55,645 bases of DNA from an uncultured Lentisphaerota bacterium (GCA_903896925.1 CAITZM010000170.1:1-55645), one strand, 5' to 3'; shown: positions 26,201 to 34,693, counted from the first letter of the stretch. Numbers and translations: made by a program. Notes: a model not told the origin generated them from the sequence alone.

Positions 26201-27693
26201 CCGCCGTCGAGAGTGACCGAACCGCGGCGCACGTCGAGCGTGCCGTCAATGCTCCAGACGGTGGCGGCGCCACTCACAACGACGTTGCCCATCGCACCGG
26301 CCGTCCCTCCGAGTACGATGCTGGCGGCATTGCTGACGACCGGCTGGATGCTGTTGGTGCCACCGAGCATGACCCACGTGGCGGTCTGGCCCGCGGTGTT
26401 ACCGATAACGATATCGCTGCCGGCAGGGGCGATGATCTGTGAGCCACCCGTGTTGGTGAACGTGCCGTGATTGAAATTGAAGAAGGCGTTATTGCCGTTG
26501 GTTGTGTTGTTGGTGAGCAAGAGTTGGTTGGCCAGCAGCGTGCCGCCATTGAAGTCGAACGAGCCATTGCGCACCTCGAGCGTACCCGCGCCGGCGTTCG
26601 TGAGGATCAGGCTGCCGCCGGCGAGGTTGATCTGGTTGTTGGCAGCGAGTATGTCGGCGCTGATATAGGCGTTGCCGGCGACGAACACCGCGCCGCTGTT
26701 GCTGATGGTGACGCTGTTGCCATCGCCCATGCGGCCGACATACAGGGAACCGGAGTTGCTCCAGACCGACCCGCTGCCGGCGACCAACACGGTGTTATTG
26801 TCGGCGCTGTTGGCGTCCGGGTCGGCAGAATTGCCCAAGCTGGCATCGACGTTGACGACGAGGCCGCCGTTGGTGACGGTCAAGTGATTGCCGCTGGTGG
26901 TATCGCCAACGACGAGCCACCCCGAGTTGATCCATTTGGAATTGGCGCCGGTGACAATGCCGCGATTGTTCTGGTTGTCGGAATCGCTGGCCCGGCCCAG
27001 ATAGCCCGTGGTGTCGCGGACTTCTCCGCCATCGGCGATGGTCAGTTGATTGCCTATTCCGTTTAAGCCAATATAGAAGGCGTTGGAGATGCTGAAGACC
27101 GAGCCGTTGCCGGTGACGAGCGCGACCGCATTGTTGGCCATGGCATTGCCACTGCTGTTGAGGAGCAAGTCCTTCCCCAGACATGCCCAGTCATCCACGT
27201 TGACGCGCCCGCCGTTGGCTATCGTCAACGTGGAATTTAGCCCCTTCTCGCCGAACATGAACTGGTTGCCAGTATTCAAGGTGGAACCCGTGCCGGTGAC
27301 GGTGATCGCGTTGTTGAAGGCGTTGCTTTCGTACCCGACGTAAGTGCCCGTCGCGTCGACCACGCCACCATTGCTGATGGTCAGGCTGTTGCCCGAGCCG
27401 AAGAGGCCGAGGTTCAGATAGCCCGTTCTCCAATAGGATCCGGGGCCGGTGACCAGGGCGGAGTTATTGTCGGACGACTCGCCCTTTCCGATGTAGCTCA
27501 CGCCTCCGGGCATGCAGTTCAGCCGGCCCGCGTTGGTGATGATGAGGACGTTGAATGGTCCGGTGTCGCCGACATAGTAATAGGTGTCGCTGTAGTTCAC
27601 CGTGACACCGTTGACGATGTTGGTGGCCGTCTCGGCGTGTGCCAGAGCCAGACCGAACACGGCCGTCGCGATACATAAACACTTCATTTTCAT
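23263..27693 (-). CDS. Giant exported beta-helix repeat protein with PEP-CTERM sorting signal
   Basis: The product has 1476 residues from the ATG ending at 27693, chosen because AGGAGA lies 7 nt upstream and a signal peptide (MKMKCLCIATAVFGLALAHA) follows. The body consists of at least 16 related units of about 53 residues of the autotransporter-associated beta-strand type, with the recurring pattern LVTGSGSVW, then GNSLTISNGG, then GYIG. The C-terminus carries PEP-CTERM: IPEPVSVALVFLLGGALVGW followed by RRLRRW. The protein is therefore exported, processed by an exosortase-type system (not in this window) and probably surface- or matrix-associated. No catalytic domain is seen. Two neighbouring units around 25012-25294 are nearly identical at the DNA level, with period 159 bp. 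Confidence 0.88.
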   Translation of the reverse strand: MKMKCLCIATAVFGLALAHAETATNIVNGVTVNYSDTYYYVGDTGPFNVLIITNAGRLNCMPGGVSYIGKGESSDNNSALVTGPGSYWRTGYLNLGLFGSGNSLTISNGGVVDATGTYVGYESNAFNNAITVTGTGSTLNTGNQFMFGEKGLNSTLTIANGGRVNVDDWACLGKDLLLNSSGNAMANNAVALVTGNGSVFSISNAFYIGLNGIGNQLTIADGGEVRDTTGYLGRASDSDNQNNRGIVTGANSKWINSGWLVVGDTTSGNHLTVTNGGLVVNVDASLGNSADPDANSADNNTVLVAGSGSVWSNSGSLYVGRMGDGNSVTISNSGAVFVAGNAYISADILAANNQINLAGGSLILTNAGAGTLEVRNGSFDFNGGTLLANQLLLTNNTTNGNNAFFNFNHGTFTNTGGSQIIAPAGSDIVIGNTAGQTATWVMLGGTNSIQPVVSNAASIVLGGTAGAMGNVVVSGAATVWSIDGTLDVRRGSVTLDGGVLDVGLLLATNNTASATNALLAFHSGTLNSHGMRIVVPAGQNFNVGDVAGQTATWNLLDGTNGIFAVPGKSAGIYLGSVAGALANVLVTGSGTVWSNGADLVVGQASTGNQLTITNGAQAFNNLGIIGNQSSASNNSALVTGSGSVWNSSSPLVIGNSGVGNSLTIANTGRVVSGSGFIGHDTGVSNNTVLVTGSGSVWTNTSDLTVGNDGSGNSLTIINGGSVGVAGNSYIGYSYVAYDNTATIAGSGSVWNTKGYLAVGYAGFGNQLTLANGGAALVRDAYVGITSSASNNTVLVTDSGSLWNVATNLYMGYGGAGNTLTVTNGGALSVGVDTFIGYNASANNNSVLVAGGGSVWNVATNLYMGYGGAGNTLLLTNGGALNVGVDAFIGYNASASNNAVLVTGNGSTWASTRYIYIGSNGVGNAVNVLGGGSVGSAAGYLGYESGASNNTLLVAHSGTVWSNRLDLTIGYNGSGNSLIISNQGTVIDNRGFIGAYASSSNNSVLVTGAGSVWSNASDIRMGMNGSANTLTITNRGTVISSGGGIGQSASASSNSVLVTGSGSVWTNSGDFSVGGVGVGNQLTIAEGGAMYDRRGTIGGNATANGNTVQVTGPNSAWYNSSYLNIGNLGSGNRLAISNGGLVTADSVSLGNTAGSSNNTLAISGGSLLITDATYGQLDLRRGVVTMDSGTLWARSILLTNGAMGTLTMSGGTLAVNAITNDGSANLVLSGGTLQPLSANGNWSAALVVSNAVTLNTTDAGGQARTNVLSGNLSGGGTLNVTGLGKLSLNGSDLGGGWIHVQDGATLGGTGALAHVQIGSNVTLAAGNSIGTFIASNLTLAGGAHIQLEINATNGVAGVDWDLITVHGPAALSGLSSSSPLTVDVVNFGGLNGTAGPSNTVSWTFLDTTGGISGYDPNAFAFTSTGLDGWTNGAWSVAQTGNSLLLTYTAIPEPVSVALVFLLGGALVGWRRLRRWGT

Positions 27694-27842
27694 GTTTCTT
27701 TCTCCTGACTGCCCTCGCATGGAAAAGCCGCACCTGGTTTCTTCATGAAAAACACAGCCTGCCTCATGCGCCTGCCGTCATCCGTCTCTAGCCCGAGCCC
27801 TTCGGCACCTGAGCTTCCCTTTCTGCCACCCATCGCAAAACT

Positions 27843-28562
27843 TCAAGCGACGCGCCAGCGCCGGAACAACCACGCGCCGCCACCCATCAGCACGAGCAGG
27901 GTCGCGGTCGAGGGTTCCGGCACGGCGGTGGCATCGATCGAGAAACCCCGCAAATACCAGCCACCCTGGCCAACGCTGATTGCATTGGCGGTCAGTCCGC
28001 CGGCCGACGTGGTCGGGTTACCGGGGACGGCAAAAGAAAACGCGCTGCCGTCACCGGTGAGCGTACCCGTCGCATCGCCGGTGAGCGAAACCTGTTCCCC
28101 GTTGGCCAGATCGAAGAGCGAGATGCCGTCGGTGCTGCCATCGCCGAAGAGGAGGGCGTTCCAGCGCACGTCGGTCAGATTCACCGGATTGGTGATGGTG
28201 AGCCGGACGGACTCCCTGTATGCGCCGGCGCAGCCCACCCGGTCACCGTCGATGCCCGGCCCATAGTTGGACAGGGGGGTATCCCGCATCCCGAAGCCCT
28301 GATCGCCGTTCCAGAGTTCGTCGGAATCATTGGAGAAGCCCGCCACGGCCAGCGTGAAGGAACAACCGGCGAAGCCGGGGATCGACGAGAGATCGATCGT
28401 CCGGGCTCCTCCAAAATTGGAGCAGACGAGATCGGTGCCCGCCAGGCTGGCGAGATGGCCGGTGGTGGTTTCGATCTGAATGCTGTCCGCTACAGCCTTG
28501 GATCCGGCGGCCACGGCCAAGAGGGCCGCAAACGCGCGAGCGATCAACTGTACCCTGTTCAT
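27843..28562 (-). CDS. PEP-CTERM exported protein
   Basis: The product has 239 residues from the ATG ending at 28562 (AAGGAG 5 nt upstream; an in-frame GTG two codons earlier is possible). A signal peptide (RAFAALLAVAAGSKAVA) is followed by a beta-rich domain with two probable disulphide cysteines (LVCSNFGG and GCSFTLAVAG), and the C-terminal sorting signal VPEPSTATLLVLMGGGAWLF plus RRWRVA. It lies on the same strand upstream of the giant PEP-CTERM protein, with about 150 bp between them. Function is unknown beyond export and exosortase processing. Confidence 0.82.
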   Translation of the reverse strand: MNRVQLIARAFAALLAVAAGSKAVADSIQIETTTGHLASLAGTDLVCSNFGGARTIDLSSIPGFAGCSFTLAVAGFSNDSDELWNGDQGFGMRDTPLSNYGPGIDGDRVGCAGAYRESVRLTITNPVNLTDVRWNALLFGDGSTDGISLFDLANGEQVSLTGDATGTLTGDGSAFSFAVPGNPTTSAGGLTANAISVGQGGWYLRGFSIDATAVPEPSTATLLVLMGGGAWLFRRWRVA

Positions 28563-28713
28563 ACCCACTCCTTTTCCCCTCTATCCGAGGCAGGCCGGCG
28601 CCAACCCGGCTCAACGCCAGCCCGATGCACCGCATTTTCTTTTTCAAGACGCTTGAATTTCCATTCAAGAAGTCCGATCATCGCCGCGTCGGTTTGCACG
28701 GCGCAGGCCCAAT

Positions 28714-28731
28714 ACATACAGCACTGTATGT
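28714..28731. promoter_or_regulatory. Palindromic operator candidate upstream of the TetR gene
   Basis: ACATACAG-CA-CTGTATGT is a perfect 8+8-bp palindrome with a 2-bp centre, 47 bp before the TetR-family start codon and in the gap shared with the divergent PEP-CTERM gene. TetR-type repressors commonly bind such sites in their own promoter. That it is bound by this regulator is an inference. Confidence 0.6.
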
Positions 28732-28778
28732 TTTGTAGTTTCGCAGAAGTCGGCGGCAGTGTCAACTAATTTTTCCCG

Positions 28779-29357
28779 ATGACAGCACCCGCTCCAAAAT
28801 CGTCCGCGCACCATGACCGCGGGCCGGACAAGTGGCTCGAGGCCGCGATCAAGACCCTGATTGCGGAGGGCTTGGAGGCCGTGAGGATTGACCGCCTCGC
28901 CACGCAATTGGACATTTCGCGCGGGAGTTTTTACCACCACTATAAAGACCGCGACGACCTGCTGCGCGCCGTGCTGGACCACTACGTGCAAATCAACCAT
29001 CAGAATCTCGTCGCGCTGCTGCCAGAACTCCAGGGCACGCCGCGGGACAAGCTGTGGGCGCTCTGGACCGCGACCGCGAGCCAGGAATTCCGCGACTACG
29101 ACTGGGCGGTGCGGATGTGGGGCATGCATGACGAGGCGGTGGCGAAAGTGCTGAACCGGATTGATGTCAAACGCATGGACGTCATGATCGGTCTGTTCAT
29201 GGAGCTGGGCTTCACGGAGAACGAGGCTTGGATCCGCGCCACCATCGCCTATCACGGCTCGCTGGGCGACCGCGCTTACTTTGCGCCCTTTCCGCCGCTG
29301 GCCAAACGCCTGGAAGGGCGGCGCATCGCCTTGGAAATTTTGTGCCGCACACCGTAG
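28779..29357 (+). CDS. TetR/AcrR family transcriptional regulator
   Basis: The product has 192 residues. The N-terminal DNA-binding domain is clear: AAIKTLIAEGLEAVRIDRLA (22-41), followed by the helix-turn-helix TQLDISRGSFYHHYKDRDDL. The C-terminal ligand/dimer domain has no recognised effector motif. The gene is alone on its strand, with the divergent PEP-CTERM gene upstream and obgE 219 bp downstream. A perfect palindrome at 28714-28731 is a likely self-operator. Targets beyond itself are unknown. Confidence 0.92.
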   Translation: MTAPAPKSSAHHDRGPDKWLEAAIKTLIAEGLEAVRIDRLATQLDISRGSFYHHYKDRDDLLRAVLDHYVQINHQNLVALLPELQGTPRDKLWALWTATASQEFRDYDWAVRMWGMHDEAVAKVLNRIDVKRMDVMIGLFMELGFTENEAWIRATIAYHGSLGDRAYFAPFPPLAKRLEGRRIALEILCRTP

Positions 29358-29383
29358 CGGCGGCGAGGGCTTCGTTCCGGAAA

Positions 29384-29400
29384 AGCGGCCGGAGGCCGCT
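29384..29400. repeat. Intergenic hairpin AGCGGCC-GGA-GGCCGCT
   Basis: This is a 7-bp stem, 3-nt loop palindrome shortly after the TetR stop, in a gap that otherwise shows no gene. It belongs by form to the dispersed GC-rich hairpin family and has no T-tract. Confidence 0.6.
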
Positions 29401-29576
29401 TCCACCCGGCGCCCCACGCCGTGTCGGCTTGCCCGCCACAGGCGGGGGACGCGGCCCACACGGTGGATTGATTGCAGTTGGTGTAGGCCCGGTCACCGCC
29501 CGTTTTCAACGGTCCGGAAAGCAGGCCACATTCTACGGTTCGCTTTTGAGGCGTTTTCCGGTATCCTCGCCGCGAC

Positions 29577-30590
29577 ATGAAGATTATCACGTTCGTTGAT
29601 CGGGTGAAGTTGCAGGCGCACGCGGGCAACGGCGGCAACGGCTGCCGGGCGTTCCGGCGGGACAAATACGAGCCGGAAGGCGGGCCCTCGGGCGGCGACG
29701 GCGGCCGCGGCGGCAACGTGACCCTGCGCGCCACCAAGAACTGCGCCTCGCTGCTCGACCTCTATTTCCAGCCGATCCAACGGGCCGAACACGGCGAACC
29801 CGGCCGCGGCAAGGACCAGTACGGACGGCACGGCGCGGACCGCATCGTCCTCGTGCCGATGGGCACGGAAGTCAGCGACGCGACGACCGGCGAGTGGATC
29901 GGCGAGATCATCGACGACGGCGCGGAATTGCTCGTGGCGCGCGGCGGCAAGGGCGGGCTGGGCAACCGGCACTTCATCACCTCGTCGCACCAGGCGCCGG
30001 TGGAGACCACCCCGGGCGAGCGCGGCGAACAGAAGAAATTGCTGCTGGAGATGAAGACCGTCGCGGATGTCGGCCTGGTCGGCTACCCGAACGCGGGCAA
30101 GTCGTCGCTGGTGCGCGCGATCAGCCTGGCGCGGCCCAAGGTCGGCGCCTACCCCTTCACGACGCTCTACCCGAACATCGGCACGCTGGAATACGACGAC
30201 TTCAAGCGCGTCCGCGTGGCCGACATCCCCGGCCTGATCAAGGGCGCGCACGAGGGCATCGGGCTGGGCCACGATTTCCTGCGGCACATCGAACGCACCC
30301 ATTTCCTGCTGATCGTGCTCGACATGGCCGGCACCGAGGGGCGCAACCCGGTGGACGACTACCGGAACCTGCTGGAGGAGCTCAAGCTCCACCGCGCCGA
30401 GCTGCTCGAGCGGCCGCGGAAGATCGTGGCGAACAAGATGGACCTGCCGGAGGCGGCGGCGCTGCTGAAGGAATTCAAGCGCCGCACGCGCCAGAAGGTG
30501 CTGGAAATCTCCGCGGAAACCGGGGACGGCATCCCGGAGCTGAAAGCGGCCCTGTACGATCACTTCTTCGTCGCCACCGCCGGCGAGTAG
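29577..30590 (+). CDS. obgE: Obg family GTPase (CgtA)
   Basis: The product has 337 residues. The glycine-rich Obg fold comes first (residues 1-158, with GNGGNGCRAFRRDKYEPEGG and GGRGG), then the G domain: G1 GYPNAGKSS (169-177), G3 DIPGLIKGAHEG, G4 NKMD. There is no extra C-terminal OCT domain. Obg proteins bind the 50S ribosomal subunit and link ribosome maturation to (p)ppGpp. The 3' end overlaps the convergent alginate-lyase-family gene by 31 bp. Confidence 0.96.
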   Translation: MKIITFVDRVKLQAHAGNGGNGCRAFRRDKYEPEGGPSGGDGGRGGNVTLRATKNCASLLDLYFQPIQRAEHGEPGRGKDQYGRHGADRIVLVPMGTEVSDATTGEWIGEIIDDGAELLVARGGKGGLGNRHFITSSHQAPVETTPGERGEQKKLLLEMKTVADVGLVGYPNAGKSSLVRAISLARPKVGAYPFTTLYPNIGTLEYDDFKRVRVADIPGLIKGAHEGIGLGHDFLRHIERTHFLLIVLDMAGTEGRNPVDDYRNLLEELKLHRAELLERPRKIVANKMDLPEAAALLKEFKRRTRQKVLEISAETGDGIPELKAALYDHFFVATAGE

Positions 30591-31771
30591 AAGTCGGTCC
30601 ACATTTTTTCGTCGCCGAGGGTTGCGAGCCGGCCCGCCTGCGCCTCGTAGGAGGGTTCACGGCAGCCGACGGACGCGCGGCGCAGCAGGCCATAGAGCGG
30701 GCCGAAGCTGCCGCCGTGGATCTGCTTGTTCTCCCACTTTTTTTCGTGCAGCGCGTAGGGCAGCGTCCACTCGAGCGCGGCGCGCAGGCCGCGGCCATCG
30801 GCCGTGCGGAAATTCCAGAGGTCCACGCCCACGTGCTCGCCGAGCCGCGCGTTGATGAAGAGCGCCTCGAGGTTGAAGAAGGTGTAGGTGAGGGAAAGCG
30901 TGCGCTGCAGCTCCCGCGGCATGCGGCCATCGGGCTCGATCTGCGTCGCGATGCGCCGGGTTTTGCACTGCTCCAGAATTTCCTTCGCCTGCGCGCGGTC
31001 GCCGGTGAACAGCGCGAGCGCGGCGCACTGCGCATCGTACCAGGAGCCGTGATTGTTGGTCGCGCCCGCTTCCTTTTTCCCGTTCTTGCTCGTGCGCATC
31101 CACACCAGAAATTCGCTGCACCAGACGCGCAGTTTCTTTTCGTCATCGTCGTTCCAGCCGGGCGCGCCGTGCAGGAGGAGGATGTCGTCGAGCAGCGCCG
31201 GCAGGCCGTGCGTATCGATGATGCCGGTGCCGCGGCCGGTGTCCTTGCCCTTGACCATTTGCGCATGATTCAGGTTCGGATTCATCCTCGTCGCAGGGTC
31301 GCTGAACCACGCGCGGAGCTGGCGCACGGCGGCCTCGGCATATTTCTGCTCGCCGGTGAAGTACCACGCCTGCACCAGGTTGTGCACCGCGCGTTCCATG
31401 CGGGAGAGCGCCACGTGATCGTATTCCTCGGTCTCGGGATTCCGCTCGCCGTCGCGGCTGATGTAGGGCAGGCCGTTGCTCTTCGCGGGATCGGGCCAGT
31501 AGTAGGTCGCGAGGCTGACGTAGTCGTGCGGGTCGTAGCCGGGTTGCGGATGCTGCTTCTGCGTGATGACGACGACCGGCAAGGCGAGCGTCTTCTCGGC
31601 CTCGCGTTTGAGTTTCTTGAGGGCCGCGGCGGCCCCGCCGGCTTTCGCCTGCGCCCGCGCCTGCACGAGATTTTCGCCGCGCAACACGAGGGTGGCGGGC
31701 GCGGTTTCCGTCACCGCGCACGCGGTGAGGGCGGGCAGGCAGACCAGCAGGGCGAGCAGGCGCGTGGACAT
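30560..31771 (-). CDS. Alginate-lyase-family secreted protein
   Basis: The product has 403 residues. An N-terminal lipoprotein-like signal (MSTRLLALLVCLPALTACAV, lipobox LTAC) precedes an (alpha/alpha)n-toroid of the alginate lyase family (PL5-like/PF05426): YVSLATYYWPDPAKSNGLPY near residue 85, a NLNHAQMVKG stretch, and the NNHGSWYDAQCAAL motif, the usual His/Tyr catalytic region. The likely role is cleavage of uronate-containing polysaccharide outside the cytoplasm. AAGGAG lies 6 nt before the ATG. It is 10 bp after the ferredoxin gene and overlaps the 3' end of obgE. Confidence 0.85.
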   Translation of the reverse strand: MSTRLLALLVCLPALTACAVTETAPATLVLRGENLVQARAQAKAGGAAAALKKLKREAEKTLALPVVVITQKQHPQPGYDPHDYVSLATYYWPDPAKSNGLPYISRDGERNPETEEYDHVALSRMERAVHNLVQAWYFTGEQKYAEAAVRQLRAWFSDPATRMNPNLNHAQMVKGKDTGRGTGIIDTHGLPALLDDILLLHGAPGWNDDDEKKLRVWCSEFLVWMRTSKNGKKEAGATNNHGSWYDAQCAALALFTGDRAQAKEILEQCKTRRIATQIEPDGRMPRELQRTLSLTYTFFNLEALFINARLGEHVGVDLWNFRTADGRGLRAALEWTLPYALHEKKWENKQIHGGSFGPLYGLLRRASVGCREPSYEAQAGRLATLGDEKMWTDFYSPAVATKK

Positions 31772-31781
31772 GTCGTGCTCC

Positions 31782-32093
31782 TTACGGGGCCGGCGCGGCG
31801 GCGACGGCCGCCTCGATGGCGGCCAGCAGTTGCGGCAGATCGGCGGGCGTCACGCCGCTGAACCAGACGGACTGGGGGTAGAGGAGGACATTCGGCCCGC
31901 GCGCGCAGAGGCCGAGGCAGCCGGCGGCCGAGACGCGCACACGCCCCTTGAACTGCGGCCGCTGGGCGACCGCTTCTTTGAGTTGTTCACGGAGGAGGGC
32001 GGACTGCCCGTCGGCGCAGGCTTGGCGTTCGCCGTGGCGGTCGTTGGTGCAGACCAGCACGTGGCAGACAAAGGGACTGACCGCGCGCTGCAT
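31782..32093 (-). CDS. Thioredoxin-like [2Fe-2S] ferredoxin domain protein
   Basis: The product has 103 residues, one thioredoxin-fold ferredoxin domain with the four ligands Cys15-x10-Cys26 and Cys59-x3-Cys63 (HVLVCTND, RQAC, AAGCLGLCARGP). The family occurs alone or in NADH dehydrogenase/hydrogenase subunits as an electron carrier or cobalamin-related protein. Genes upstream (beta-barrel-like) and downstream (alginate lyase family) are close (24 and 10 bp), but a functional link is not evident. Confidence 0.85.
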   Translation of the reverse strand: MQRAVSPFVCHVLVCTNDRHGERQACADGQSALLREQLKEAVAQRPQFKGRVRVSAAGCLGLCARGPNVLLYPQSVWFSGVTPADLPQLLAAIEAAVAAAPAP

Positions 32094-32117
32094 GGGGATG
32101 GTCGCGACGCCGAAGCG

Positions 32118-32864
32118 TTAGAAGCTGTACGCCATCTTGATGGTGCCGTCCCAGCTCTCGTCGGTGTGCTGGGTCTTGCCGCCATAGATGCCGAACATCA
32201 GGTTTTCGATCGGCTTGTAGACCATGCCGCCTTCAAACGTGACCGGGTGGCCGCCGGGATAGGTCTGGTCCGAGCCGCTGATTTCGGTGACCAGCGAGAA
32301 CTGCTCGTCGAGGTTCCAGACGATCGAACCGGAGATGATGATCGTGTCGCTCTTGAGCAGAGGGTTGCTGGTCGCCAGATGCGCGCCGGTGGCATCCAAG
32401 GCCCAGTCCACGCACTCCCAGGTCCGGGTGCCGATCGTCACGCCGCCGAGGATCGAGACGTCGCCCGAGCCATAGCCCTTGTCCTGGTCACCCGTCGGGA
32501 AGCGGAGTTCGAGGTGGGGCATGATGTAGGGGAAGCGGAAGATGTCCTCATAGGCCAGCAATTCGAAACCGAGGCCGACATCGCCGATGCCGCTCTTGTT
32601 CTTGCCGAAGCTGTTCTTGTAGCGCGTCTCGTGGTAGGGCACGAAGGCGTAGGCGGCGAGGTTGCCGAACAGGCCGTAGCGGGCATAGACGCTTTCGGCA
32701 TACTCGCTTTGCGTCTGGTATTGCTGGGTGCCGACGAAGGCCCCGAGCTCCAGCTGGCCCTTCTCCGGAAGCTGGTTTTCCTTGGTGAACAACGTCCGCA
32801 GAGGCTCAGCCTGCGCGGCCATAACCATGCTCACCAGCGCGGCTCCGATCAATATTTTCTTCAT
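32118..32864 (-). CDS. Outer-membrane beta-barrel-like exported protein
   Basis: The product has 248 residues from the ATG ending at 32864 (AGGAG 6 nt upstream). A signal peptide (MKKILIGAALVSMVMAAQA) precedes an all-beta protein with alternating polar/hydrophobic stretches and a C-terminal phenylalanine (IKMAYSF), typical of an outer-membrane barrel. The pattern LPEKGQLELGAF...LELRFPTGDQDKGYGSGD resembles the transporter-like 'MetA-pathway' barrel proteins, but I cannot assign a substrate. It is the first gene of a three-gene minus-strand cluster. Confidence 0.72.
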   Translation of the reverse strand: MKKILIGAALVSMVMAAQAEPLRTLFTKENQLPEKGQLELGAFVGTQQYQTQSEYAESVYARYGLFGNLAAYAFVPYHETRYKNSFGKNKSGIGDVGLGFELLAYEDIFRFPYIMPHLELRFPTGDQDKGYGSGDVSILGGVTIGTRTWECVDWALDATGAHLATSNPLLKSDTIIISGSIVWNLDEQFSLVTEISGSDQTYPGGHPVTFEGGMVYKPIENLMFGIYGGKTQHTDESWDGTIKMAYSF

Positions 32865-33110
32865 GATGAACTCCTGTCGGCACGCCCAAAGGCGGGGCAC
32901 ACTTTAAGCAACGCCACGGAAAATGCCACAAAAAAAACCGTGCCGCCGTTTTTTTCTTTGCCGGCCCCCACCCTGCCGGGGGGCAACCTCCGGCGGCCTG
33001 GCGCCGCGCCGGGAAAGCCTGCGCGTACGACGCAGGCCACGTCCGGGCACGGCCGCGCAGTTGACCCGCGGGGCGTCCGGCGTATCTTCTGCGAACAAAA
33101 GGACACCAGC

Positions 33111-33692
33111 ATGAGCTTCACCTTGGCGATCGGACAGCAGGCGCCGGACTTCCAGTTGCCGGCGACGGACGGCCAGACCTACCGCCTGGCCGACTTCATA
33201 GACGCATCGTGGCTGGTGGTGTTCTTCACCTGCAACCACTGTCCCTACGTCATCGGCTCCGACGAGGTCACGCGCCGCACGGCAGAACGGTTCGCGGCGC
33301 AAGGCGTCCGCTTCGTCGGCATCAACGCCAACAGCCCGCACACCTATGCCGAGGACGATTTCCCGCACATGGTCGCGCGGATGCAGGCGCAGCGGTTCCC
33401 GTGGCTGTACCTGCACGATGCGACGCAGGCCGTCGCCCGGGCCTACGGCGCGCTGCGCACACCGCACTTCTACGTCTTCGACGCCCGGCGCCGGCTGGTC
33501 TACACCGGCCGCGGCGTGGACAGCCCGCGCGACGCCGCGCGCATCCGGGTCAACGACCTCGAGCGCACGCTGGCGGAACTCGTCGCCGGCCGGCCGGCGA
33601 GCGTGCCGGTGACCAATCCCATCGGCTGCAACGTGAAGTGGGAAGGCCGGGACGCGCACTGGATGCCGCCGGACGCGTGCGACCTGGTCTGA
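33111..33692 (+). CDS. Thioredoxin/AhpC-TSA-like redox protein
   Basis: The product has 193 residues. A peroxiredoxin/thioredoxin-like fold starts at GQQAPDFQLPATDGQTYRLA, with the redox motif C41-N-H-C44 in FFTCNHCPYV and the cis-Pro region LRTPHFYVFD. This 'CNHCP' type is a common cytoplasmic thioredoxin-family subgroup. A very long frame is open upstream to 31563, but it is antisense to other genes; the ATG at 33111 begins the domain. There is no signal peptide. Confidence 0.9.
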   Translation: MSFTLAIGQQAPDFQLPATDGQTYRLADFIDASWLVVFFTCNHCPYVIGSDEVTRRTAERFAAQGVRFVGINANSPHTYAEDDFPHMVARMQAQRFPWLYLHDATQAVARAYGALRTPHFYVFDARRRLVYTGRGVDSPRDAARIRVNDLERTLAELVAGRPASVPVTNPIGCNVKWEGRDAHWMPPDACDLV

Positions 33693-33758
33693 GCACAGCG
33701 CGCTTTACGCCGCGCCGCACTTCGGCTACCGTGGGCGCCCGCACACGAAAGGCAAACC

Positions 33759-34619
33759 ATGCAGATCACGGTAAACGGCGAGCAGATCGAGGACGCGGCC
33801 ATCGAGCGCGAGCGCGAGACGGCCCGGCGCGAACACGGCGACTGGACCGAGGCGCAGATCGACGAGCGCGCCCGCGAGGCCATCGTCGAATGGGCGCTCA
33901 TCCGGCAGGAAGCCGTGCAGTTTGCGCCCGAGCCGCCCGCCGACGAGGTCGAGGCCGAGTTCAAGAAGCTGACCGACACCCACGGCGGCAAGCCCGAATT
34001 TTTCAAGCGCTACAACCTGACCGGCCGCGACGAGCAGCGCATCCGCGCCGACCTCGCGCAGCAGCTGCGCGTGACGCGGTTCCTCGGCGACCTCTCCCGC
34101 AACGTGCCCGCCCCGGACGAGGCCGCGGTCGCCGCCTTCTTCGCCGGCCACGCCGCGGAGTTCATCGAGCCGGAACAGCTCCATGCCGCGCACGTCGTCC
34201 GCCACCCGCGCAGCCAGGAGGAGGCGGACAAGGCCTACGCCGAACTGCTCAAGGTGCGCCAGCGCCTGCTCGCGGGCGAGCACTTCATGGAGGTCGCACA
34301 GAAGGAATCGGAGTGCAACGACAGCAGCCCCGACCTCGGCTTCTTCCCGCGCGGCCAGATGGTGCCGGAGTTCGAGATCGTCGTCTTCTCGATGAACATC
34401 GGCGAGATTTCGCCCATCTTCCAAACCCAGTTCGGCTTCCACATCGCCACCGTCCTCGAACGCAAGCCCGCGCGGCCCAAGACGCTCGACGAATGCCGCG
34501 CCGAGATCGCCGAGCGCCTGCACCACGACCTGAAGAACGACTCCATCGGCCACTGGGTCGACGCGAAGAAGTCGGTCGCGAAGATCGTCGTGCAGGACGA
34601 CGCCAAGCCCAAGGGCTGA
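33759..34619 (+). CDS. Parvulin-type peptidyl-prolyl isomerase
   Basis: The product has 286 residues. An N-terminal SurA-like helical chaperone region (1-135) is followed by a rotamase domain (about 138-236: EQLHAAHVVRHPRSQEEADK, SPDLGFFPRGQMVPEFE, QTQFGFHIATVLERKPAR). There is no signal peptide, unlike most SurA/PrsA proteins, so it may act in the cytoplasm or be exported by another route. It catalyses cis/trans isomerisation at proline. The next gene is 74 bp downstream. Confidence 0.9.
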   Translation: MQITVNGEQIEDAAIERERETARREHGDWTEAQIDERAREAIVEWALIRQEAVQFAPEPPADEVEAEFKKLTDTHGGKPEFFKRYNLTGRDEQRIRADLAQQLRVTRFLGDLSRNVPAPDEAAVAAFFAGHAAEFIEPEQLHAAHVVRHPRSQEEADKAYAELLKVRQRLLAGEHFMEVAQKESECNDSSPDLGFFPRGQMVPEFEIVVFSMNIGEISPIFQTQFGFHIATVLERKPARPKTLDECRAEIAERLHHDLKNDSIGHWVDAKKSVAKIVVQDDAKPKG

Positions 34620-34693
34620 AGGCCGCAGGGCCGATTTCCCGCATTGACATTGCCCGGCGGGGCGCGGAAAATGCCCGTCGTTCGGGCGTAATT

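Noticed and set aside
23599..26442. 947-codon open frame antisense to the giant beta-helix gene
   Set aside because: It is the shadow of a repetitive, GC-rich gene; no start signals, domains or hydrophobic pattern support it, whereas the minus-strand gene has signal peptide, repeats and PEP-CTERM.
24000..27500. Regular repeats resembling a CRISPR array at first sight
   Set aside because: They are 159-bp coding units of the beta-helix protein with no constant short repeat/unique spacer pattern, and no cas gene is present.
31563..33110. Upstream extension of the thioredoxin-like frame
   Set aside because: It is antisense to three real genes; the domain starts at 33111.
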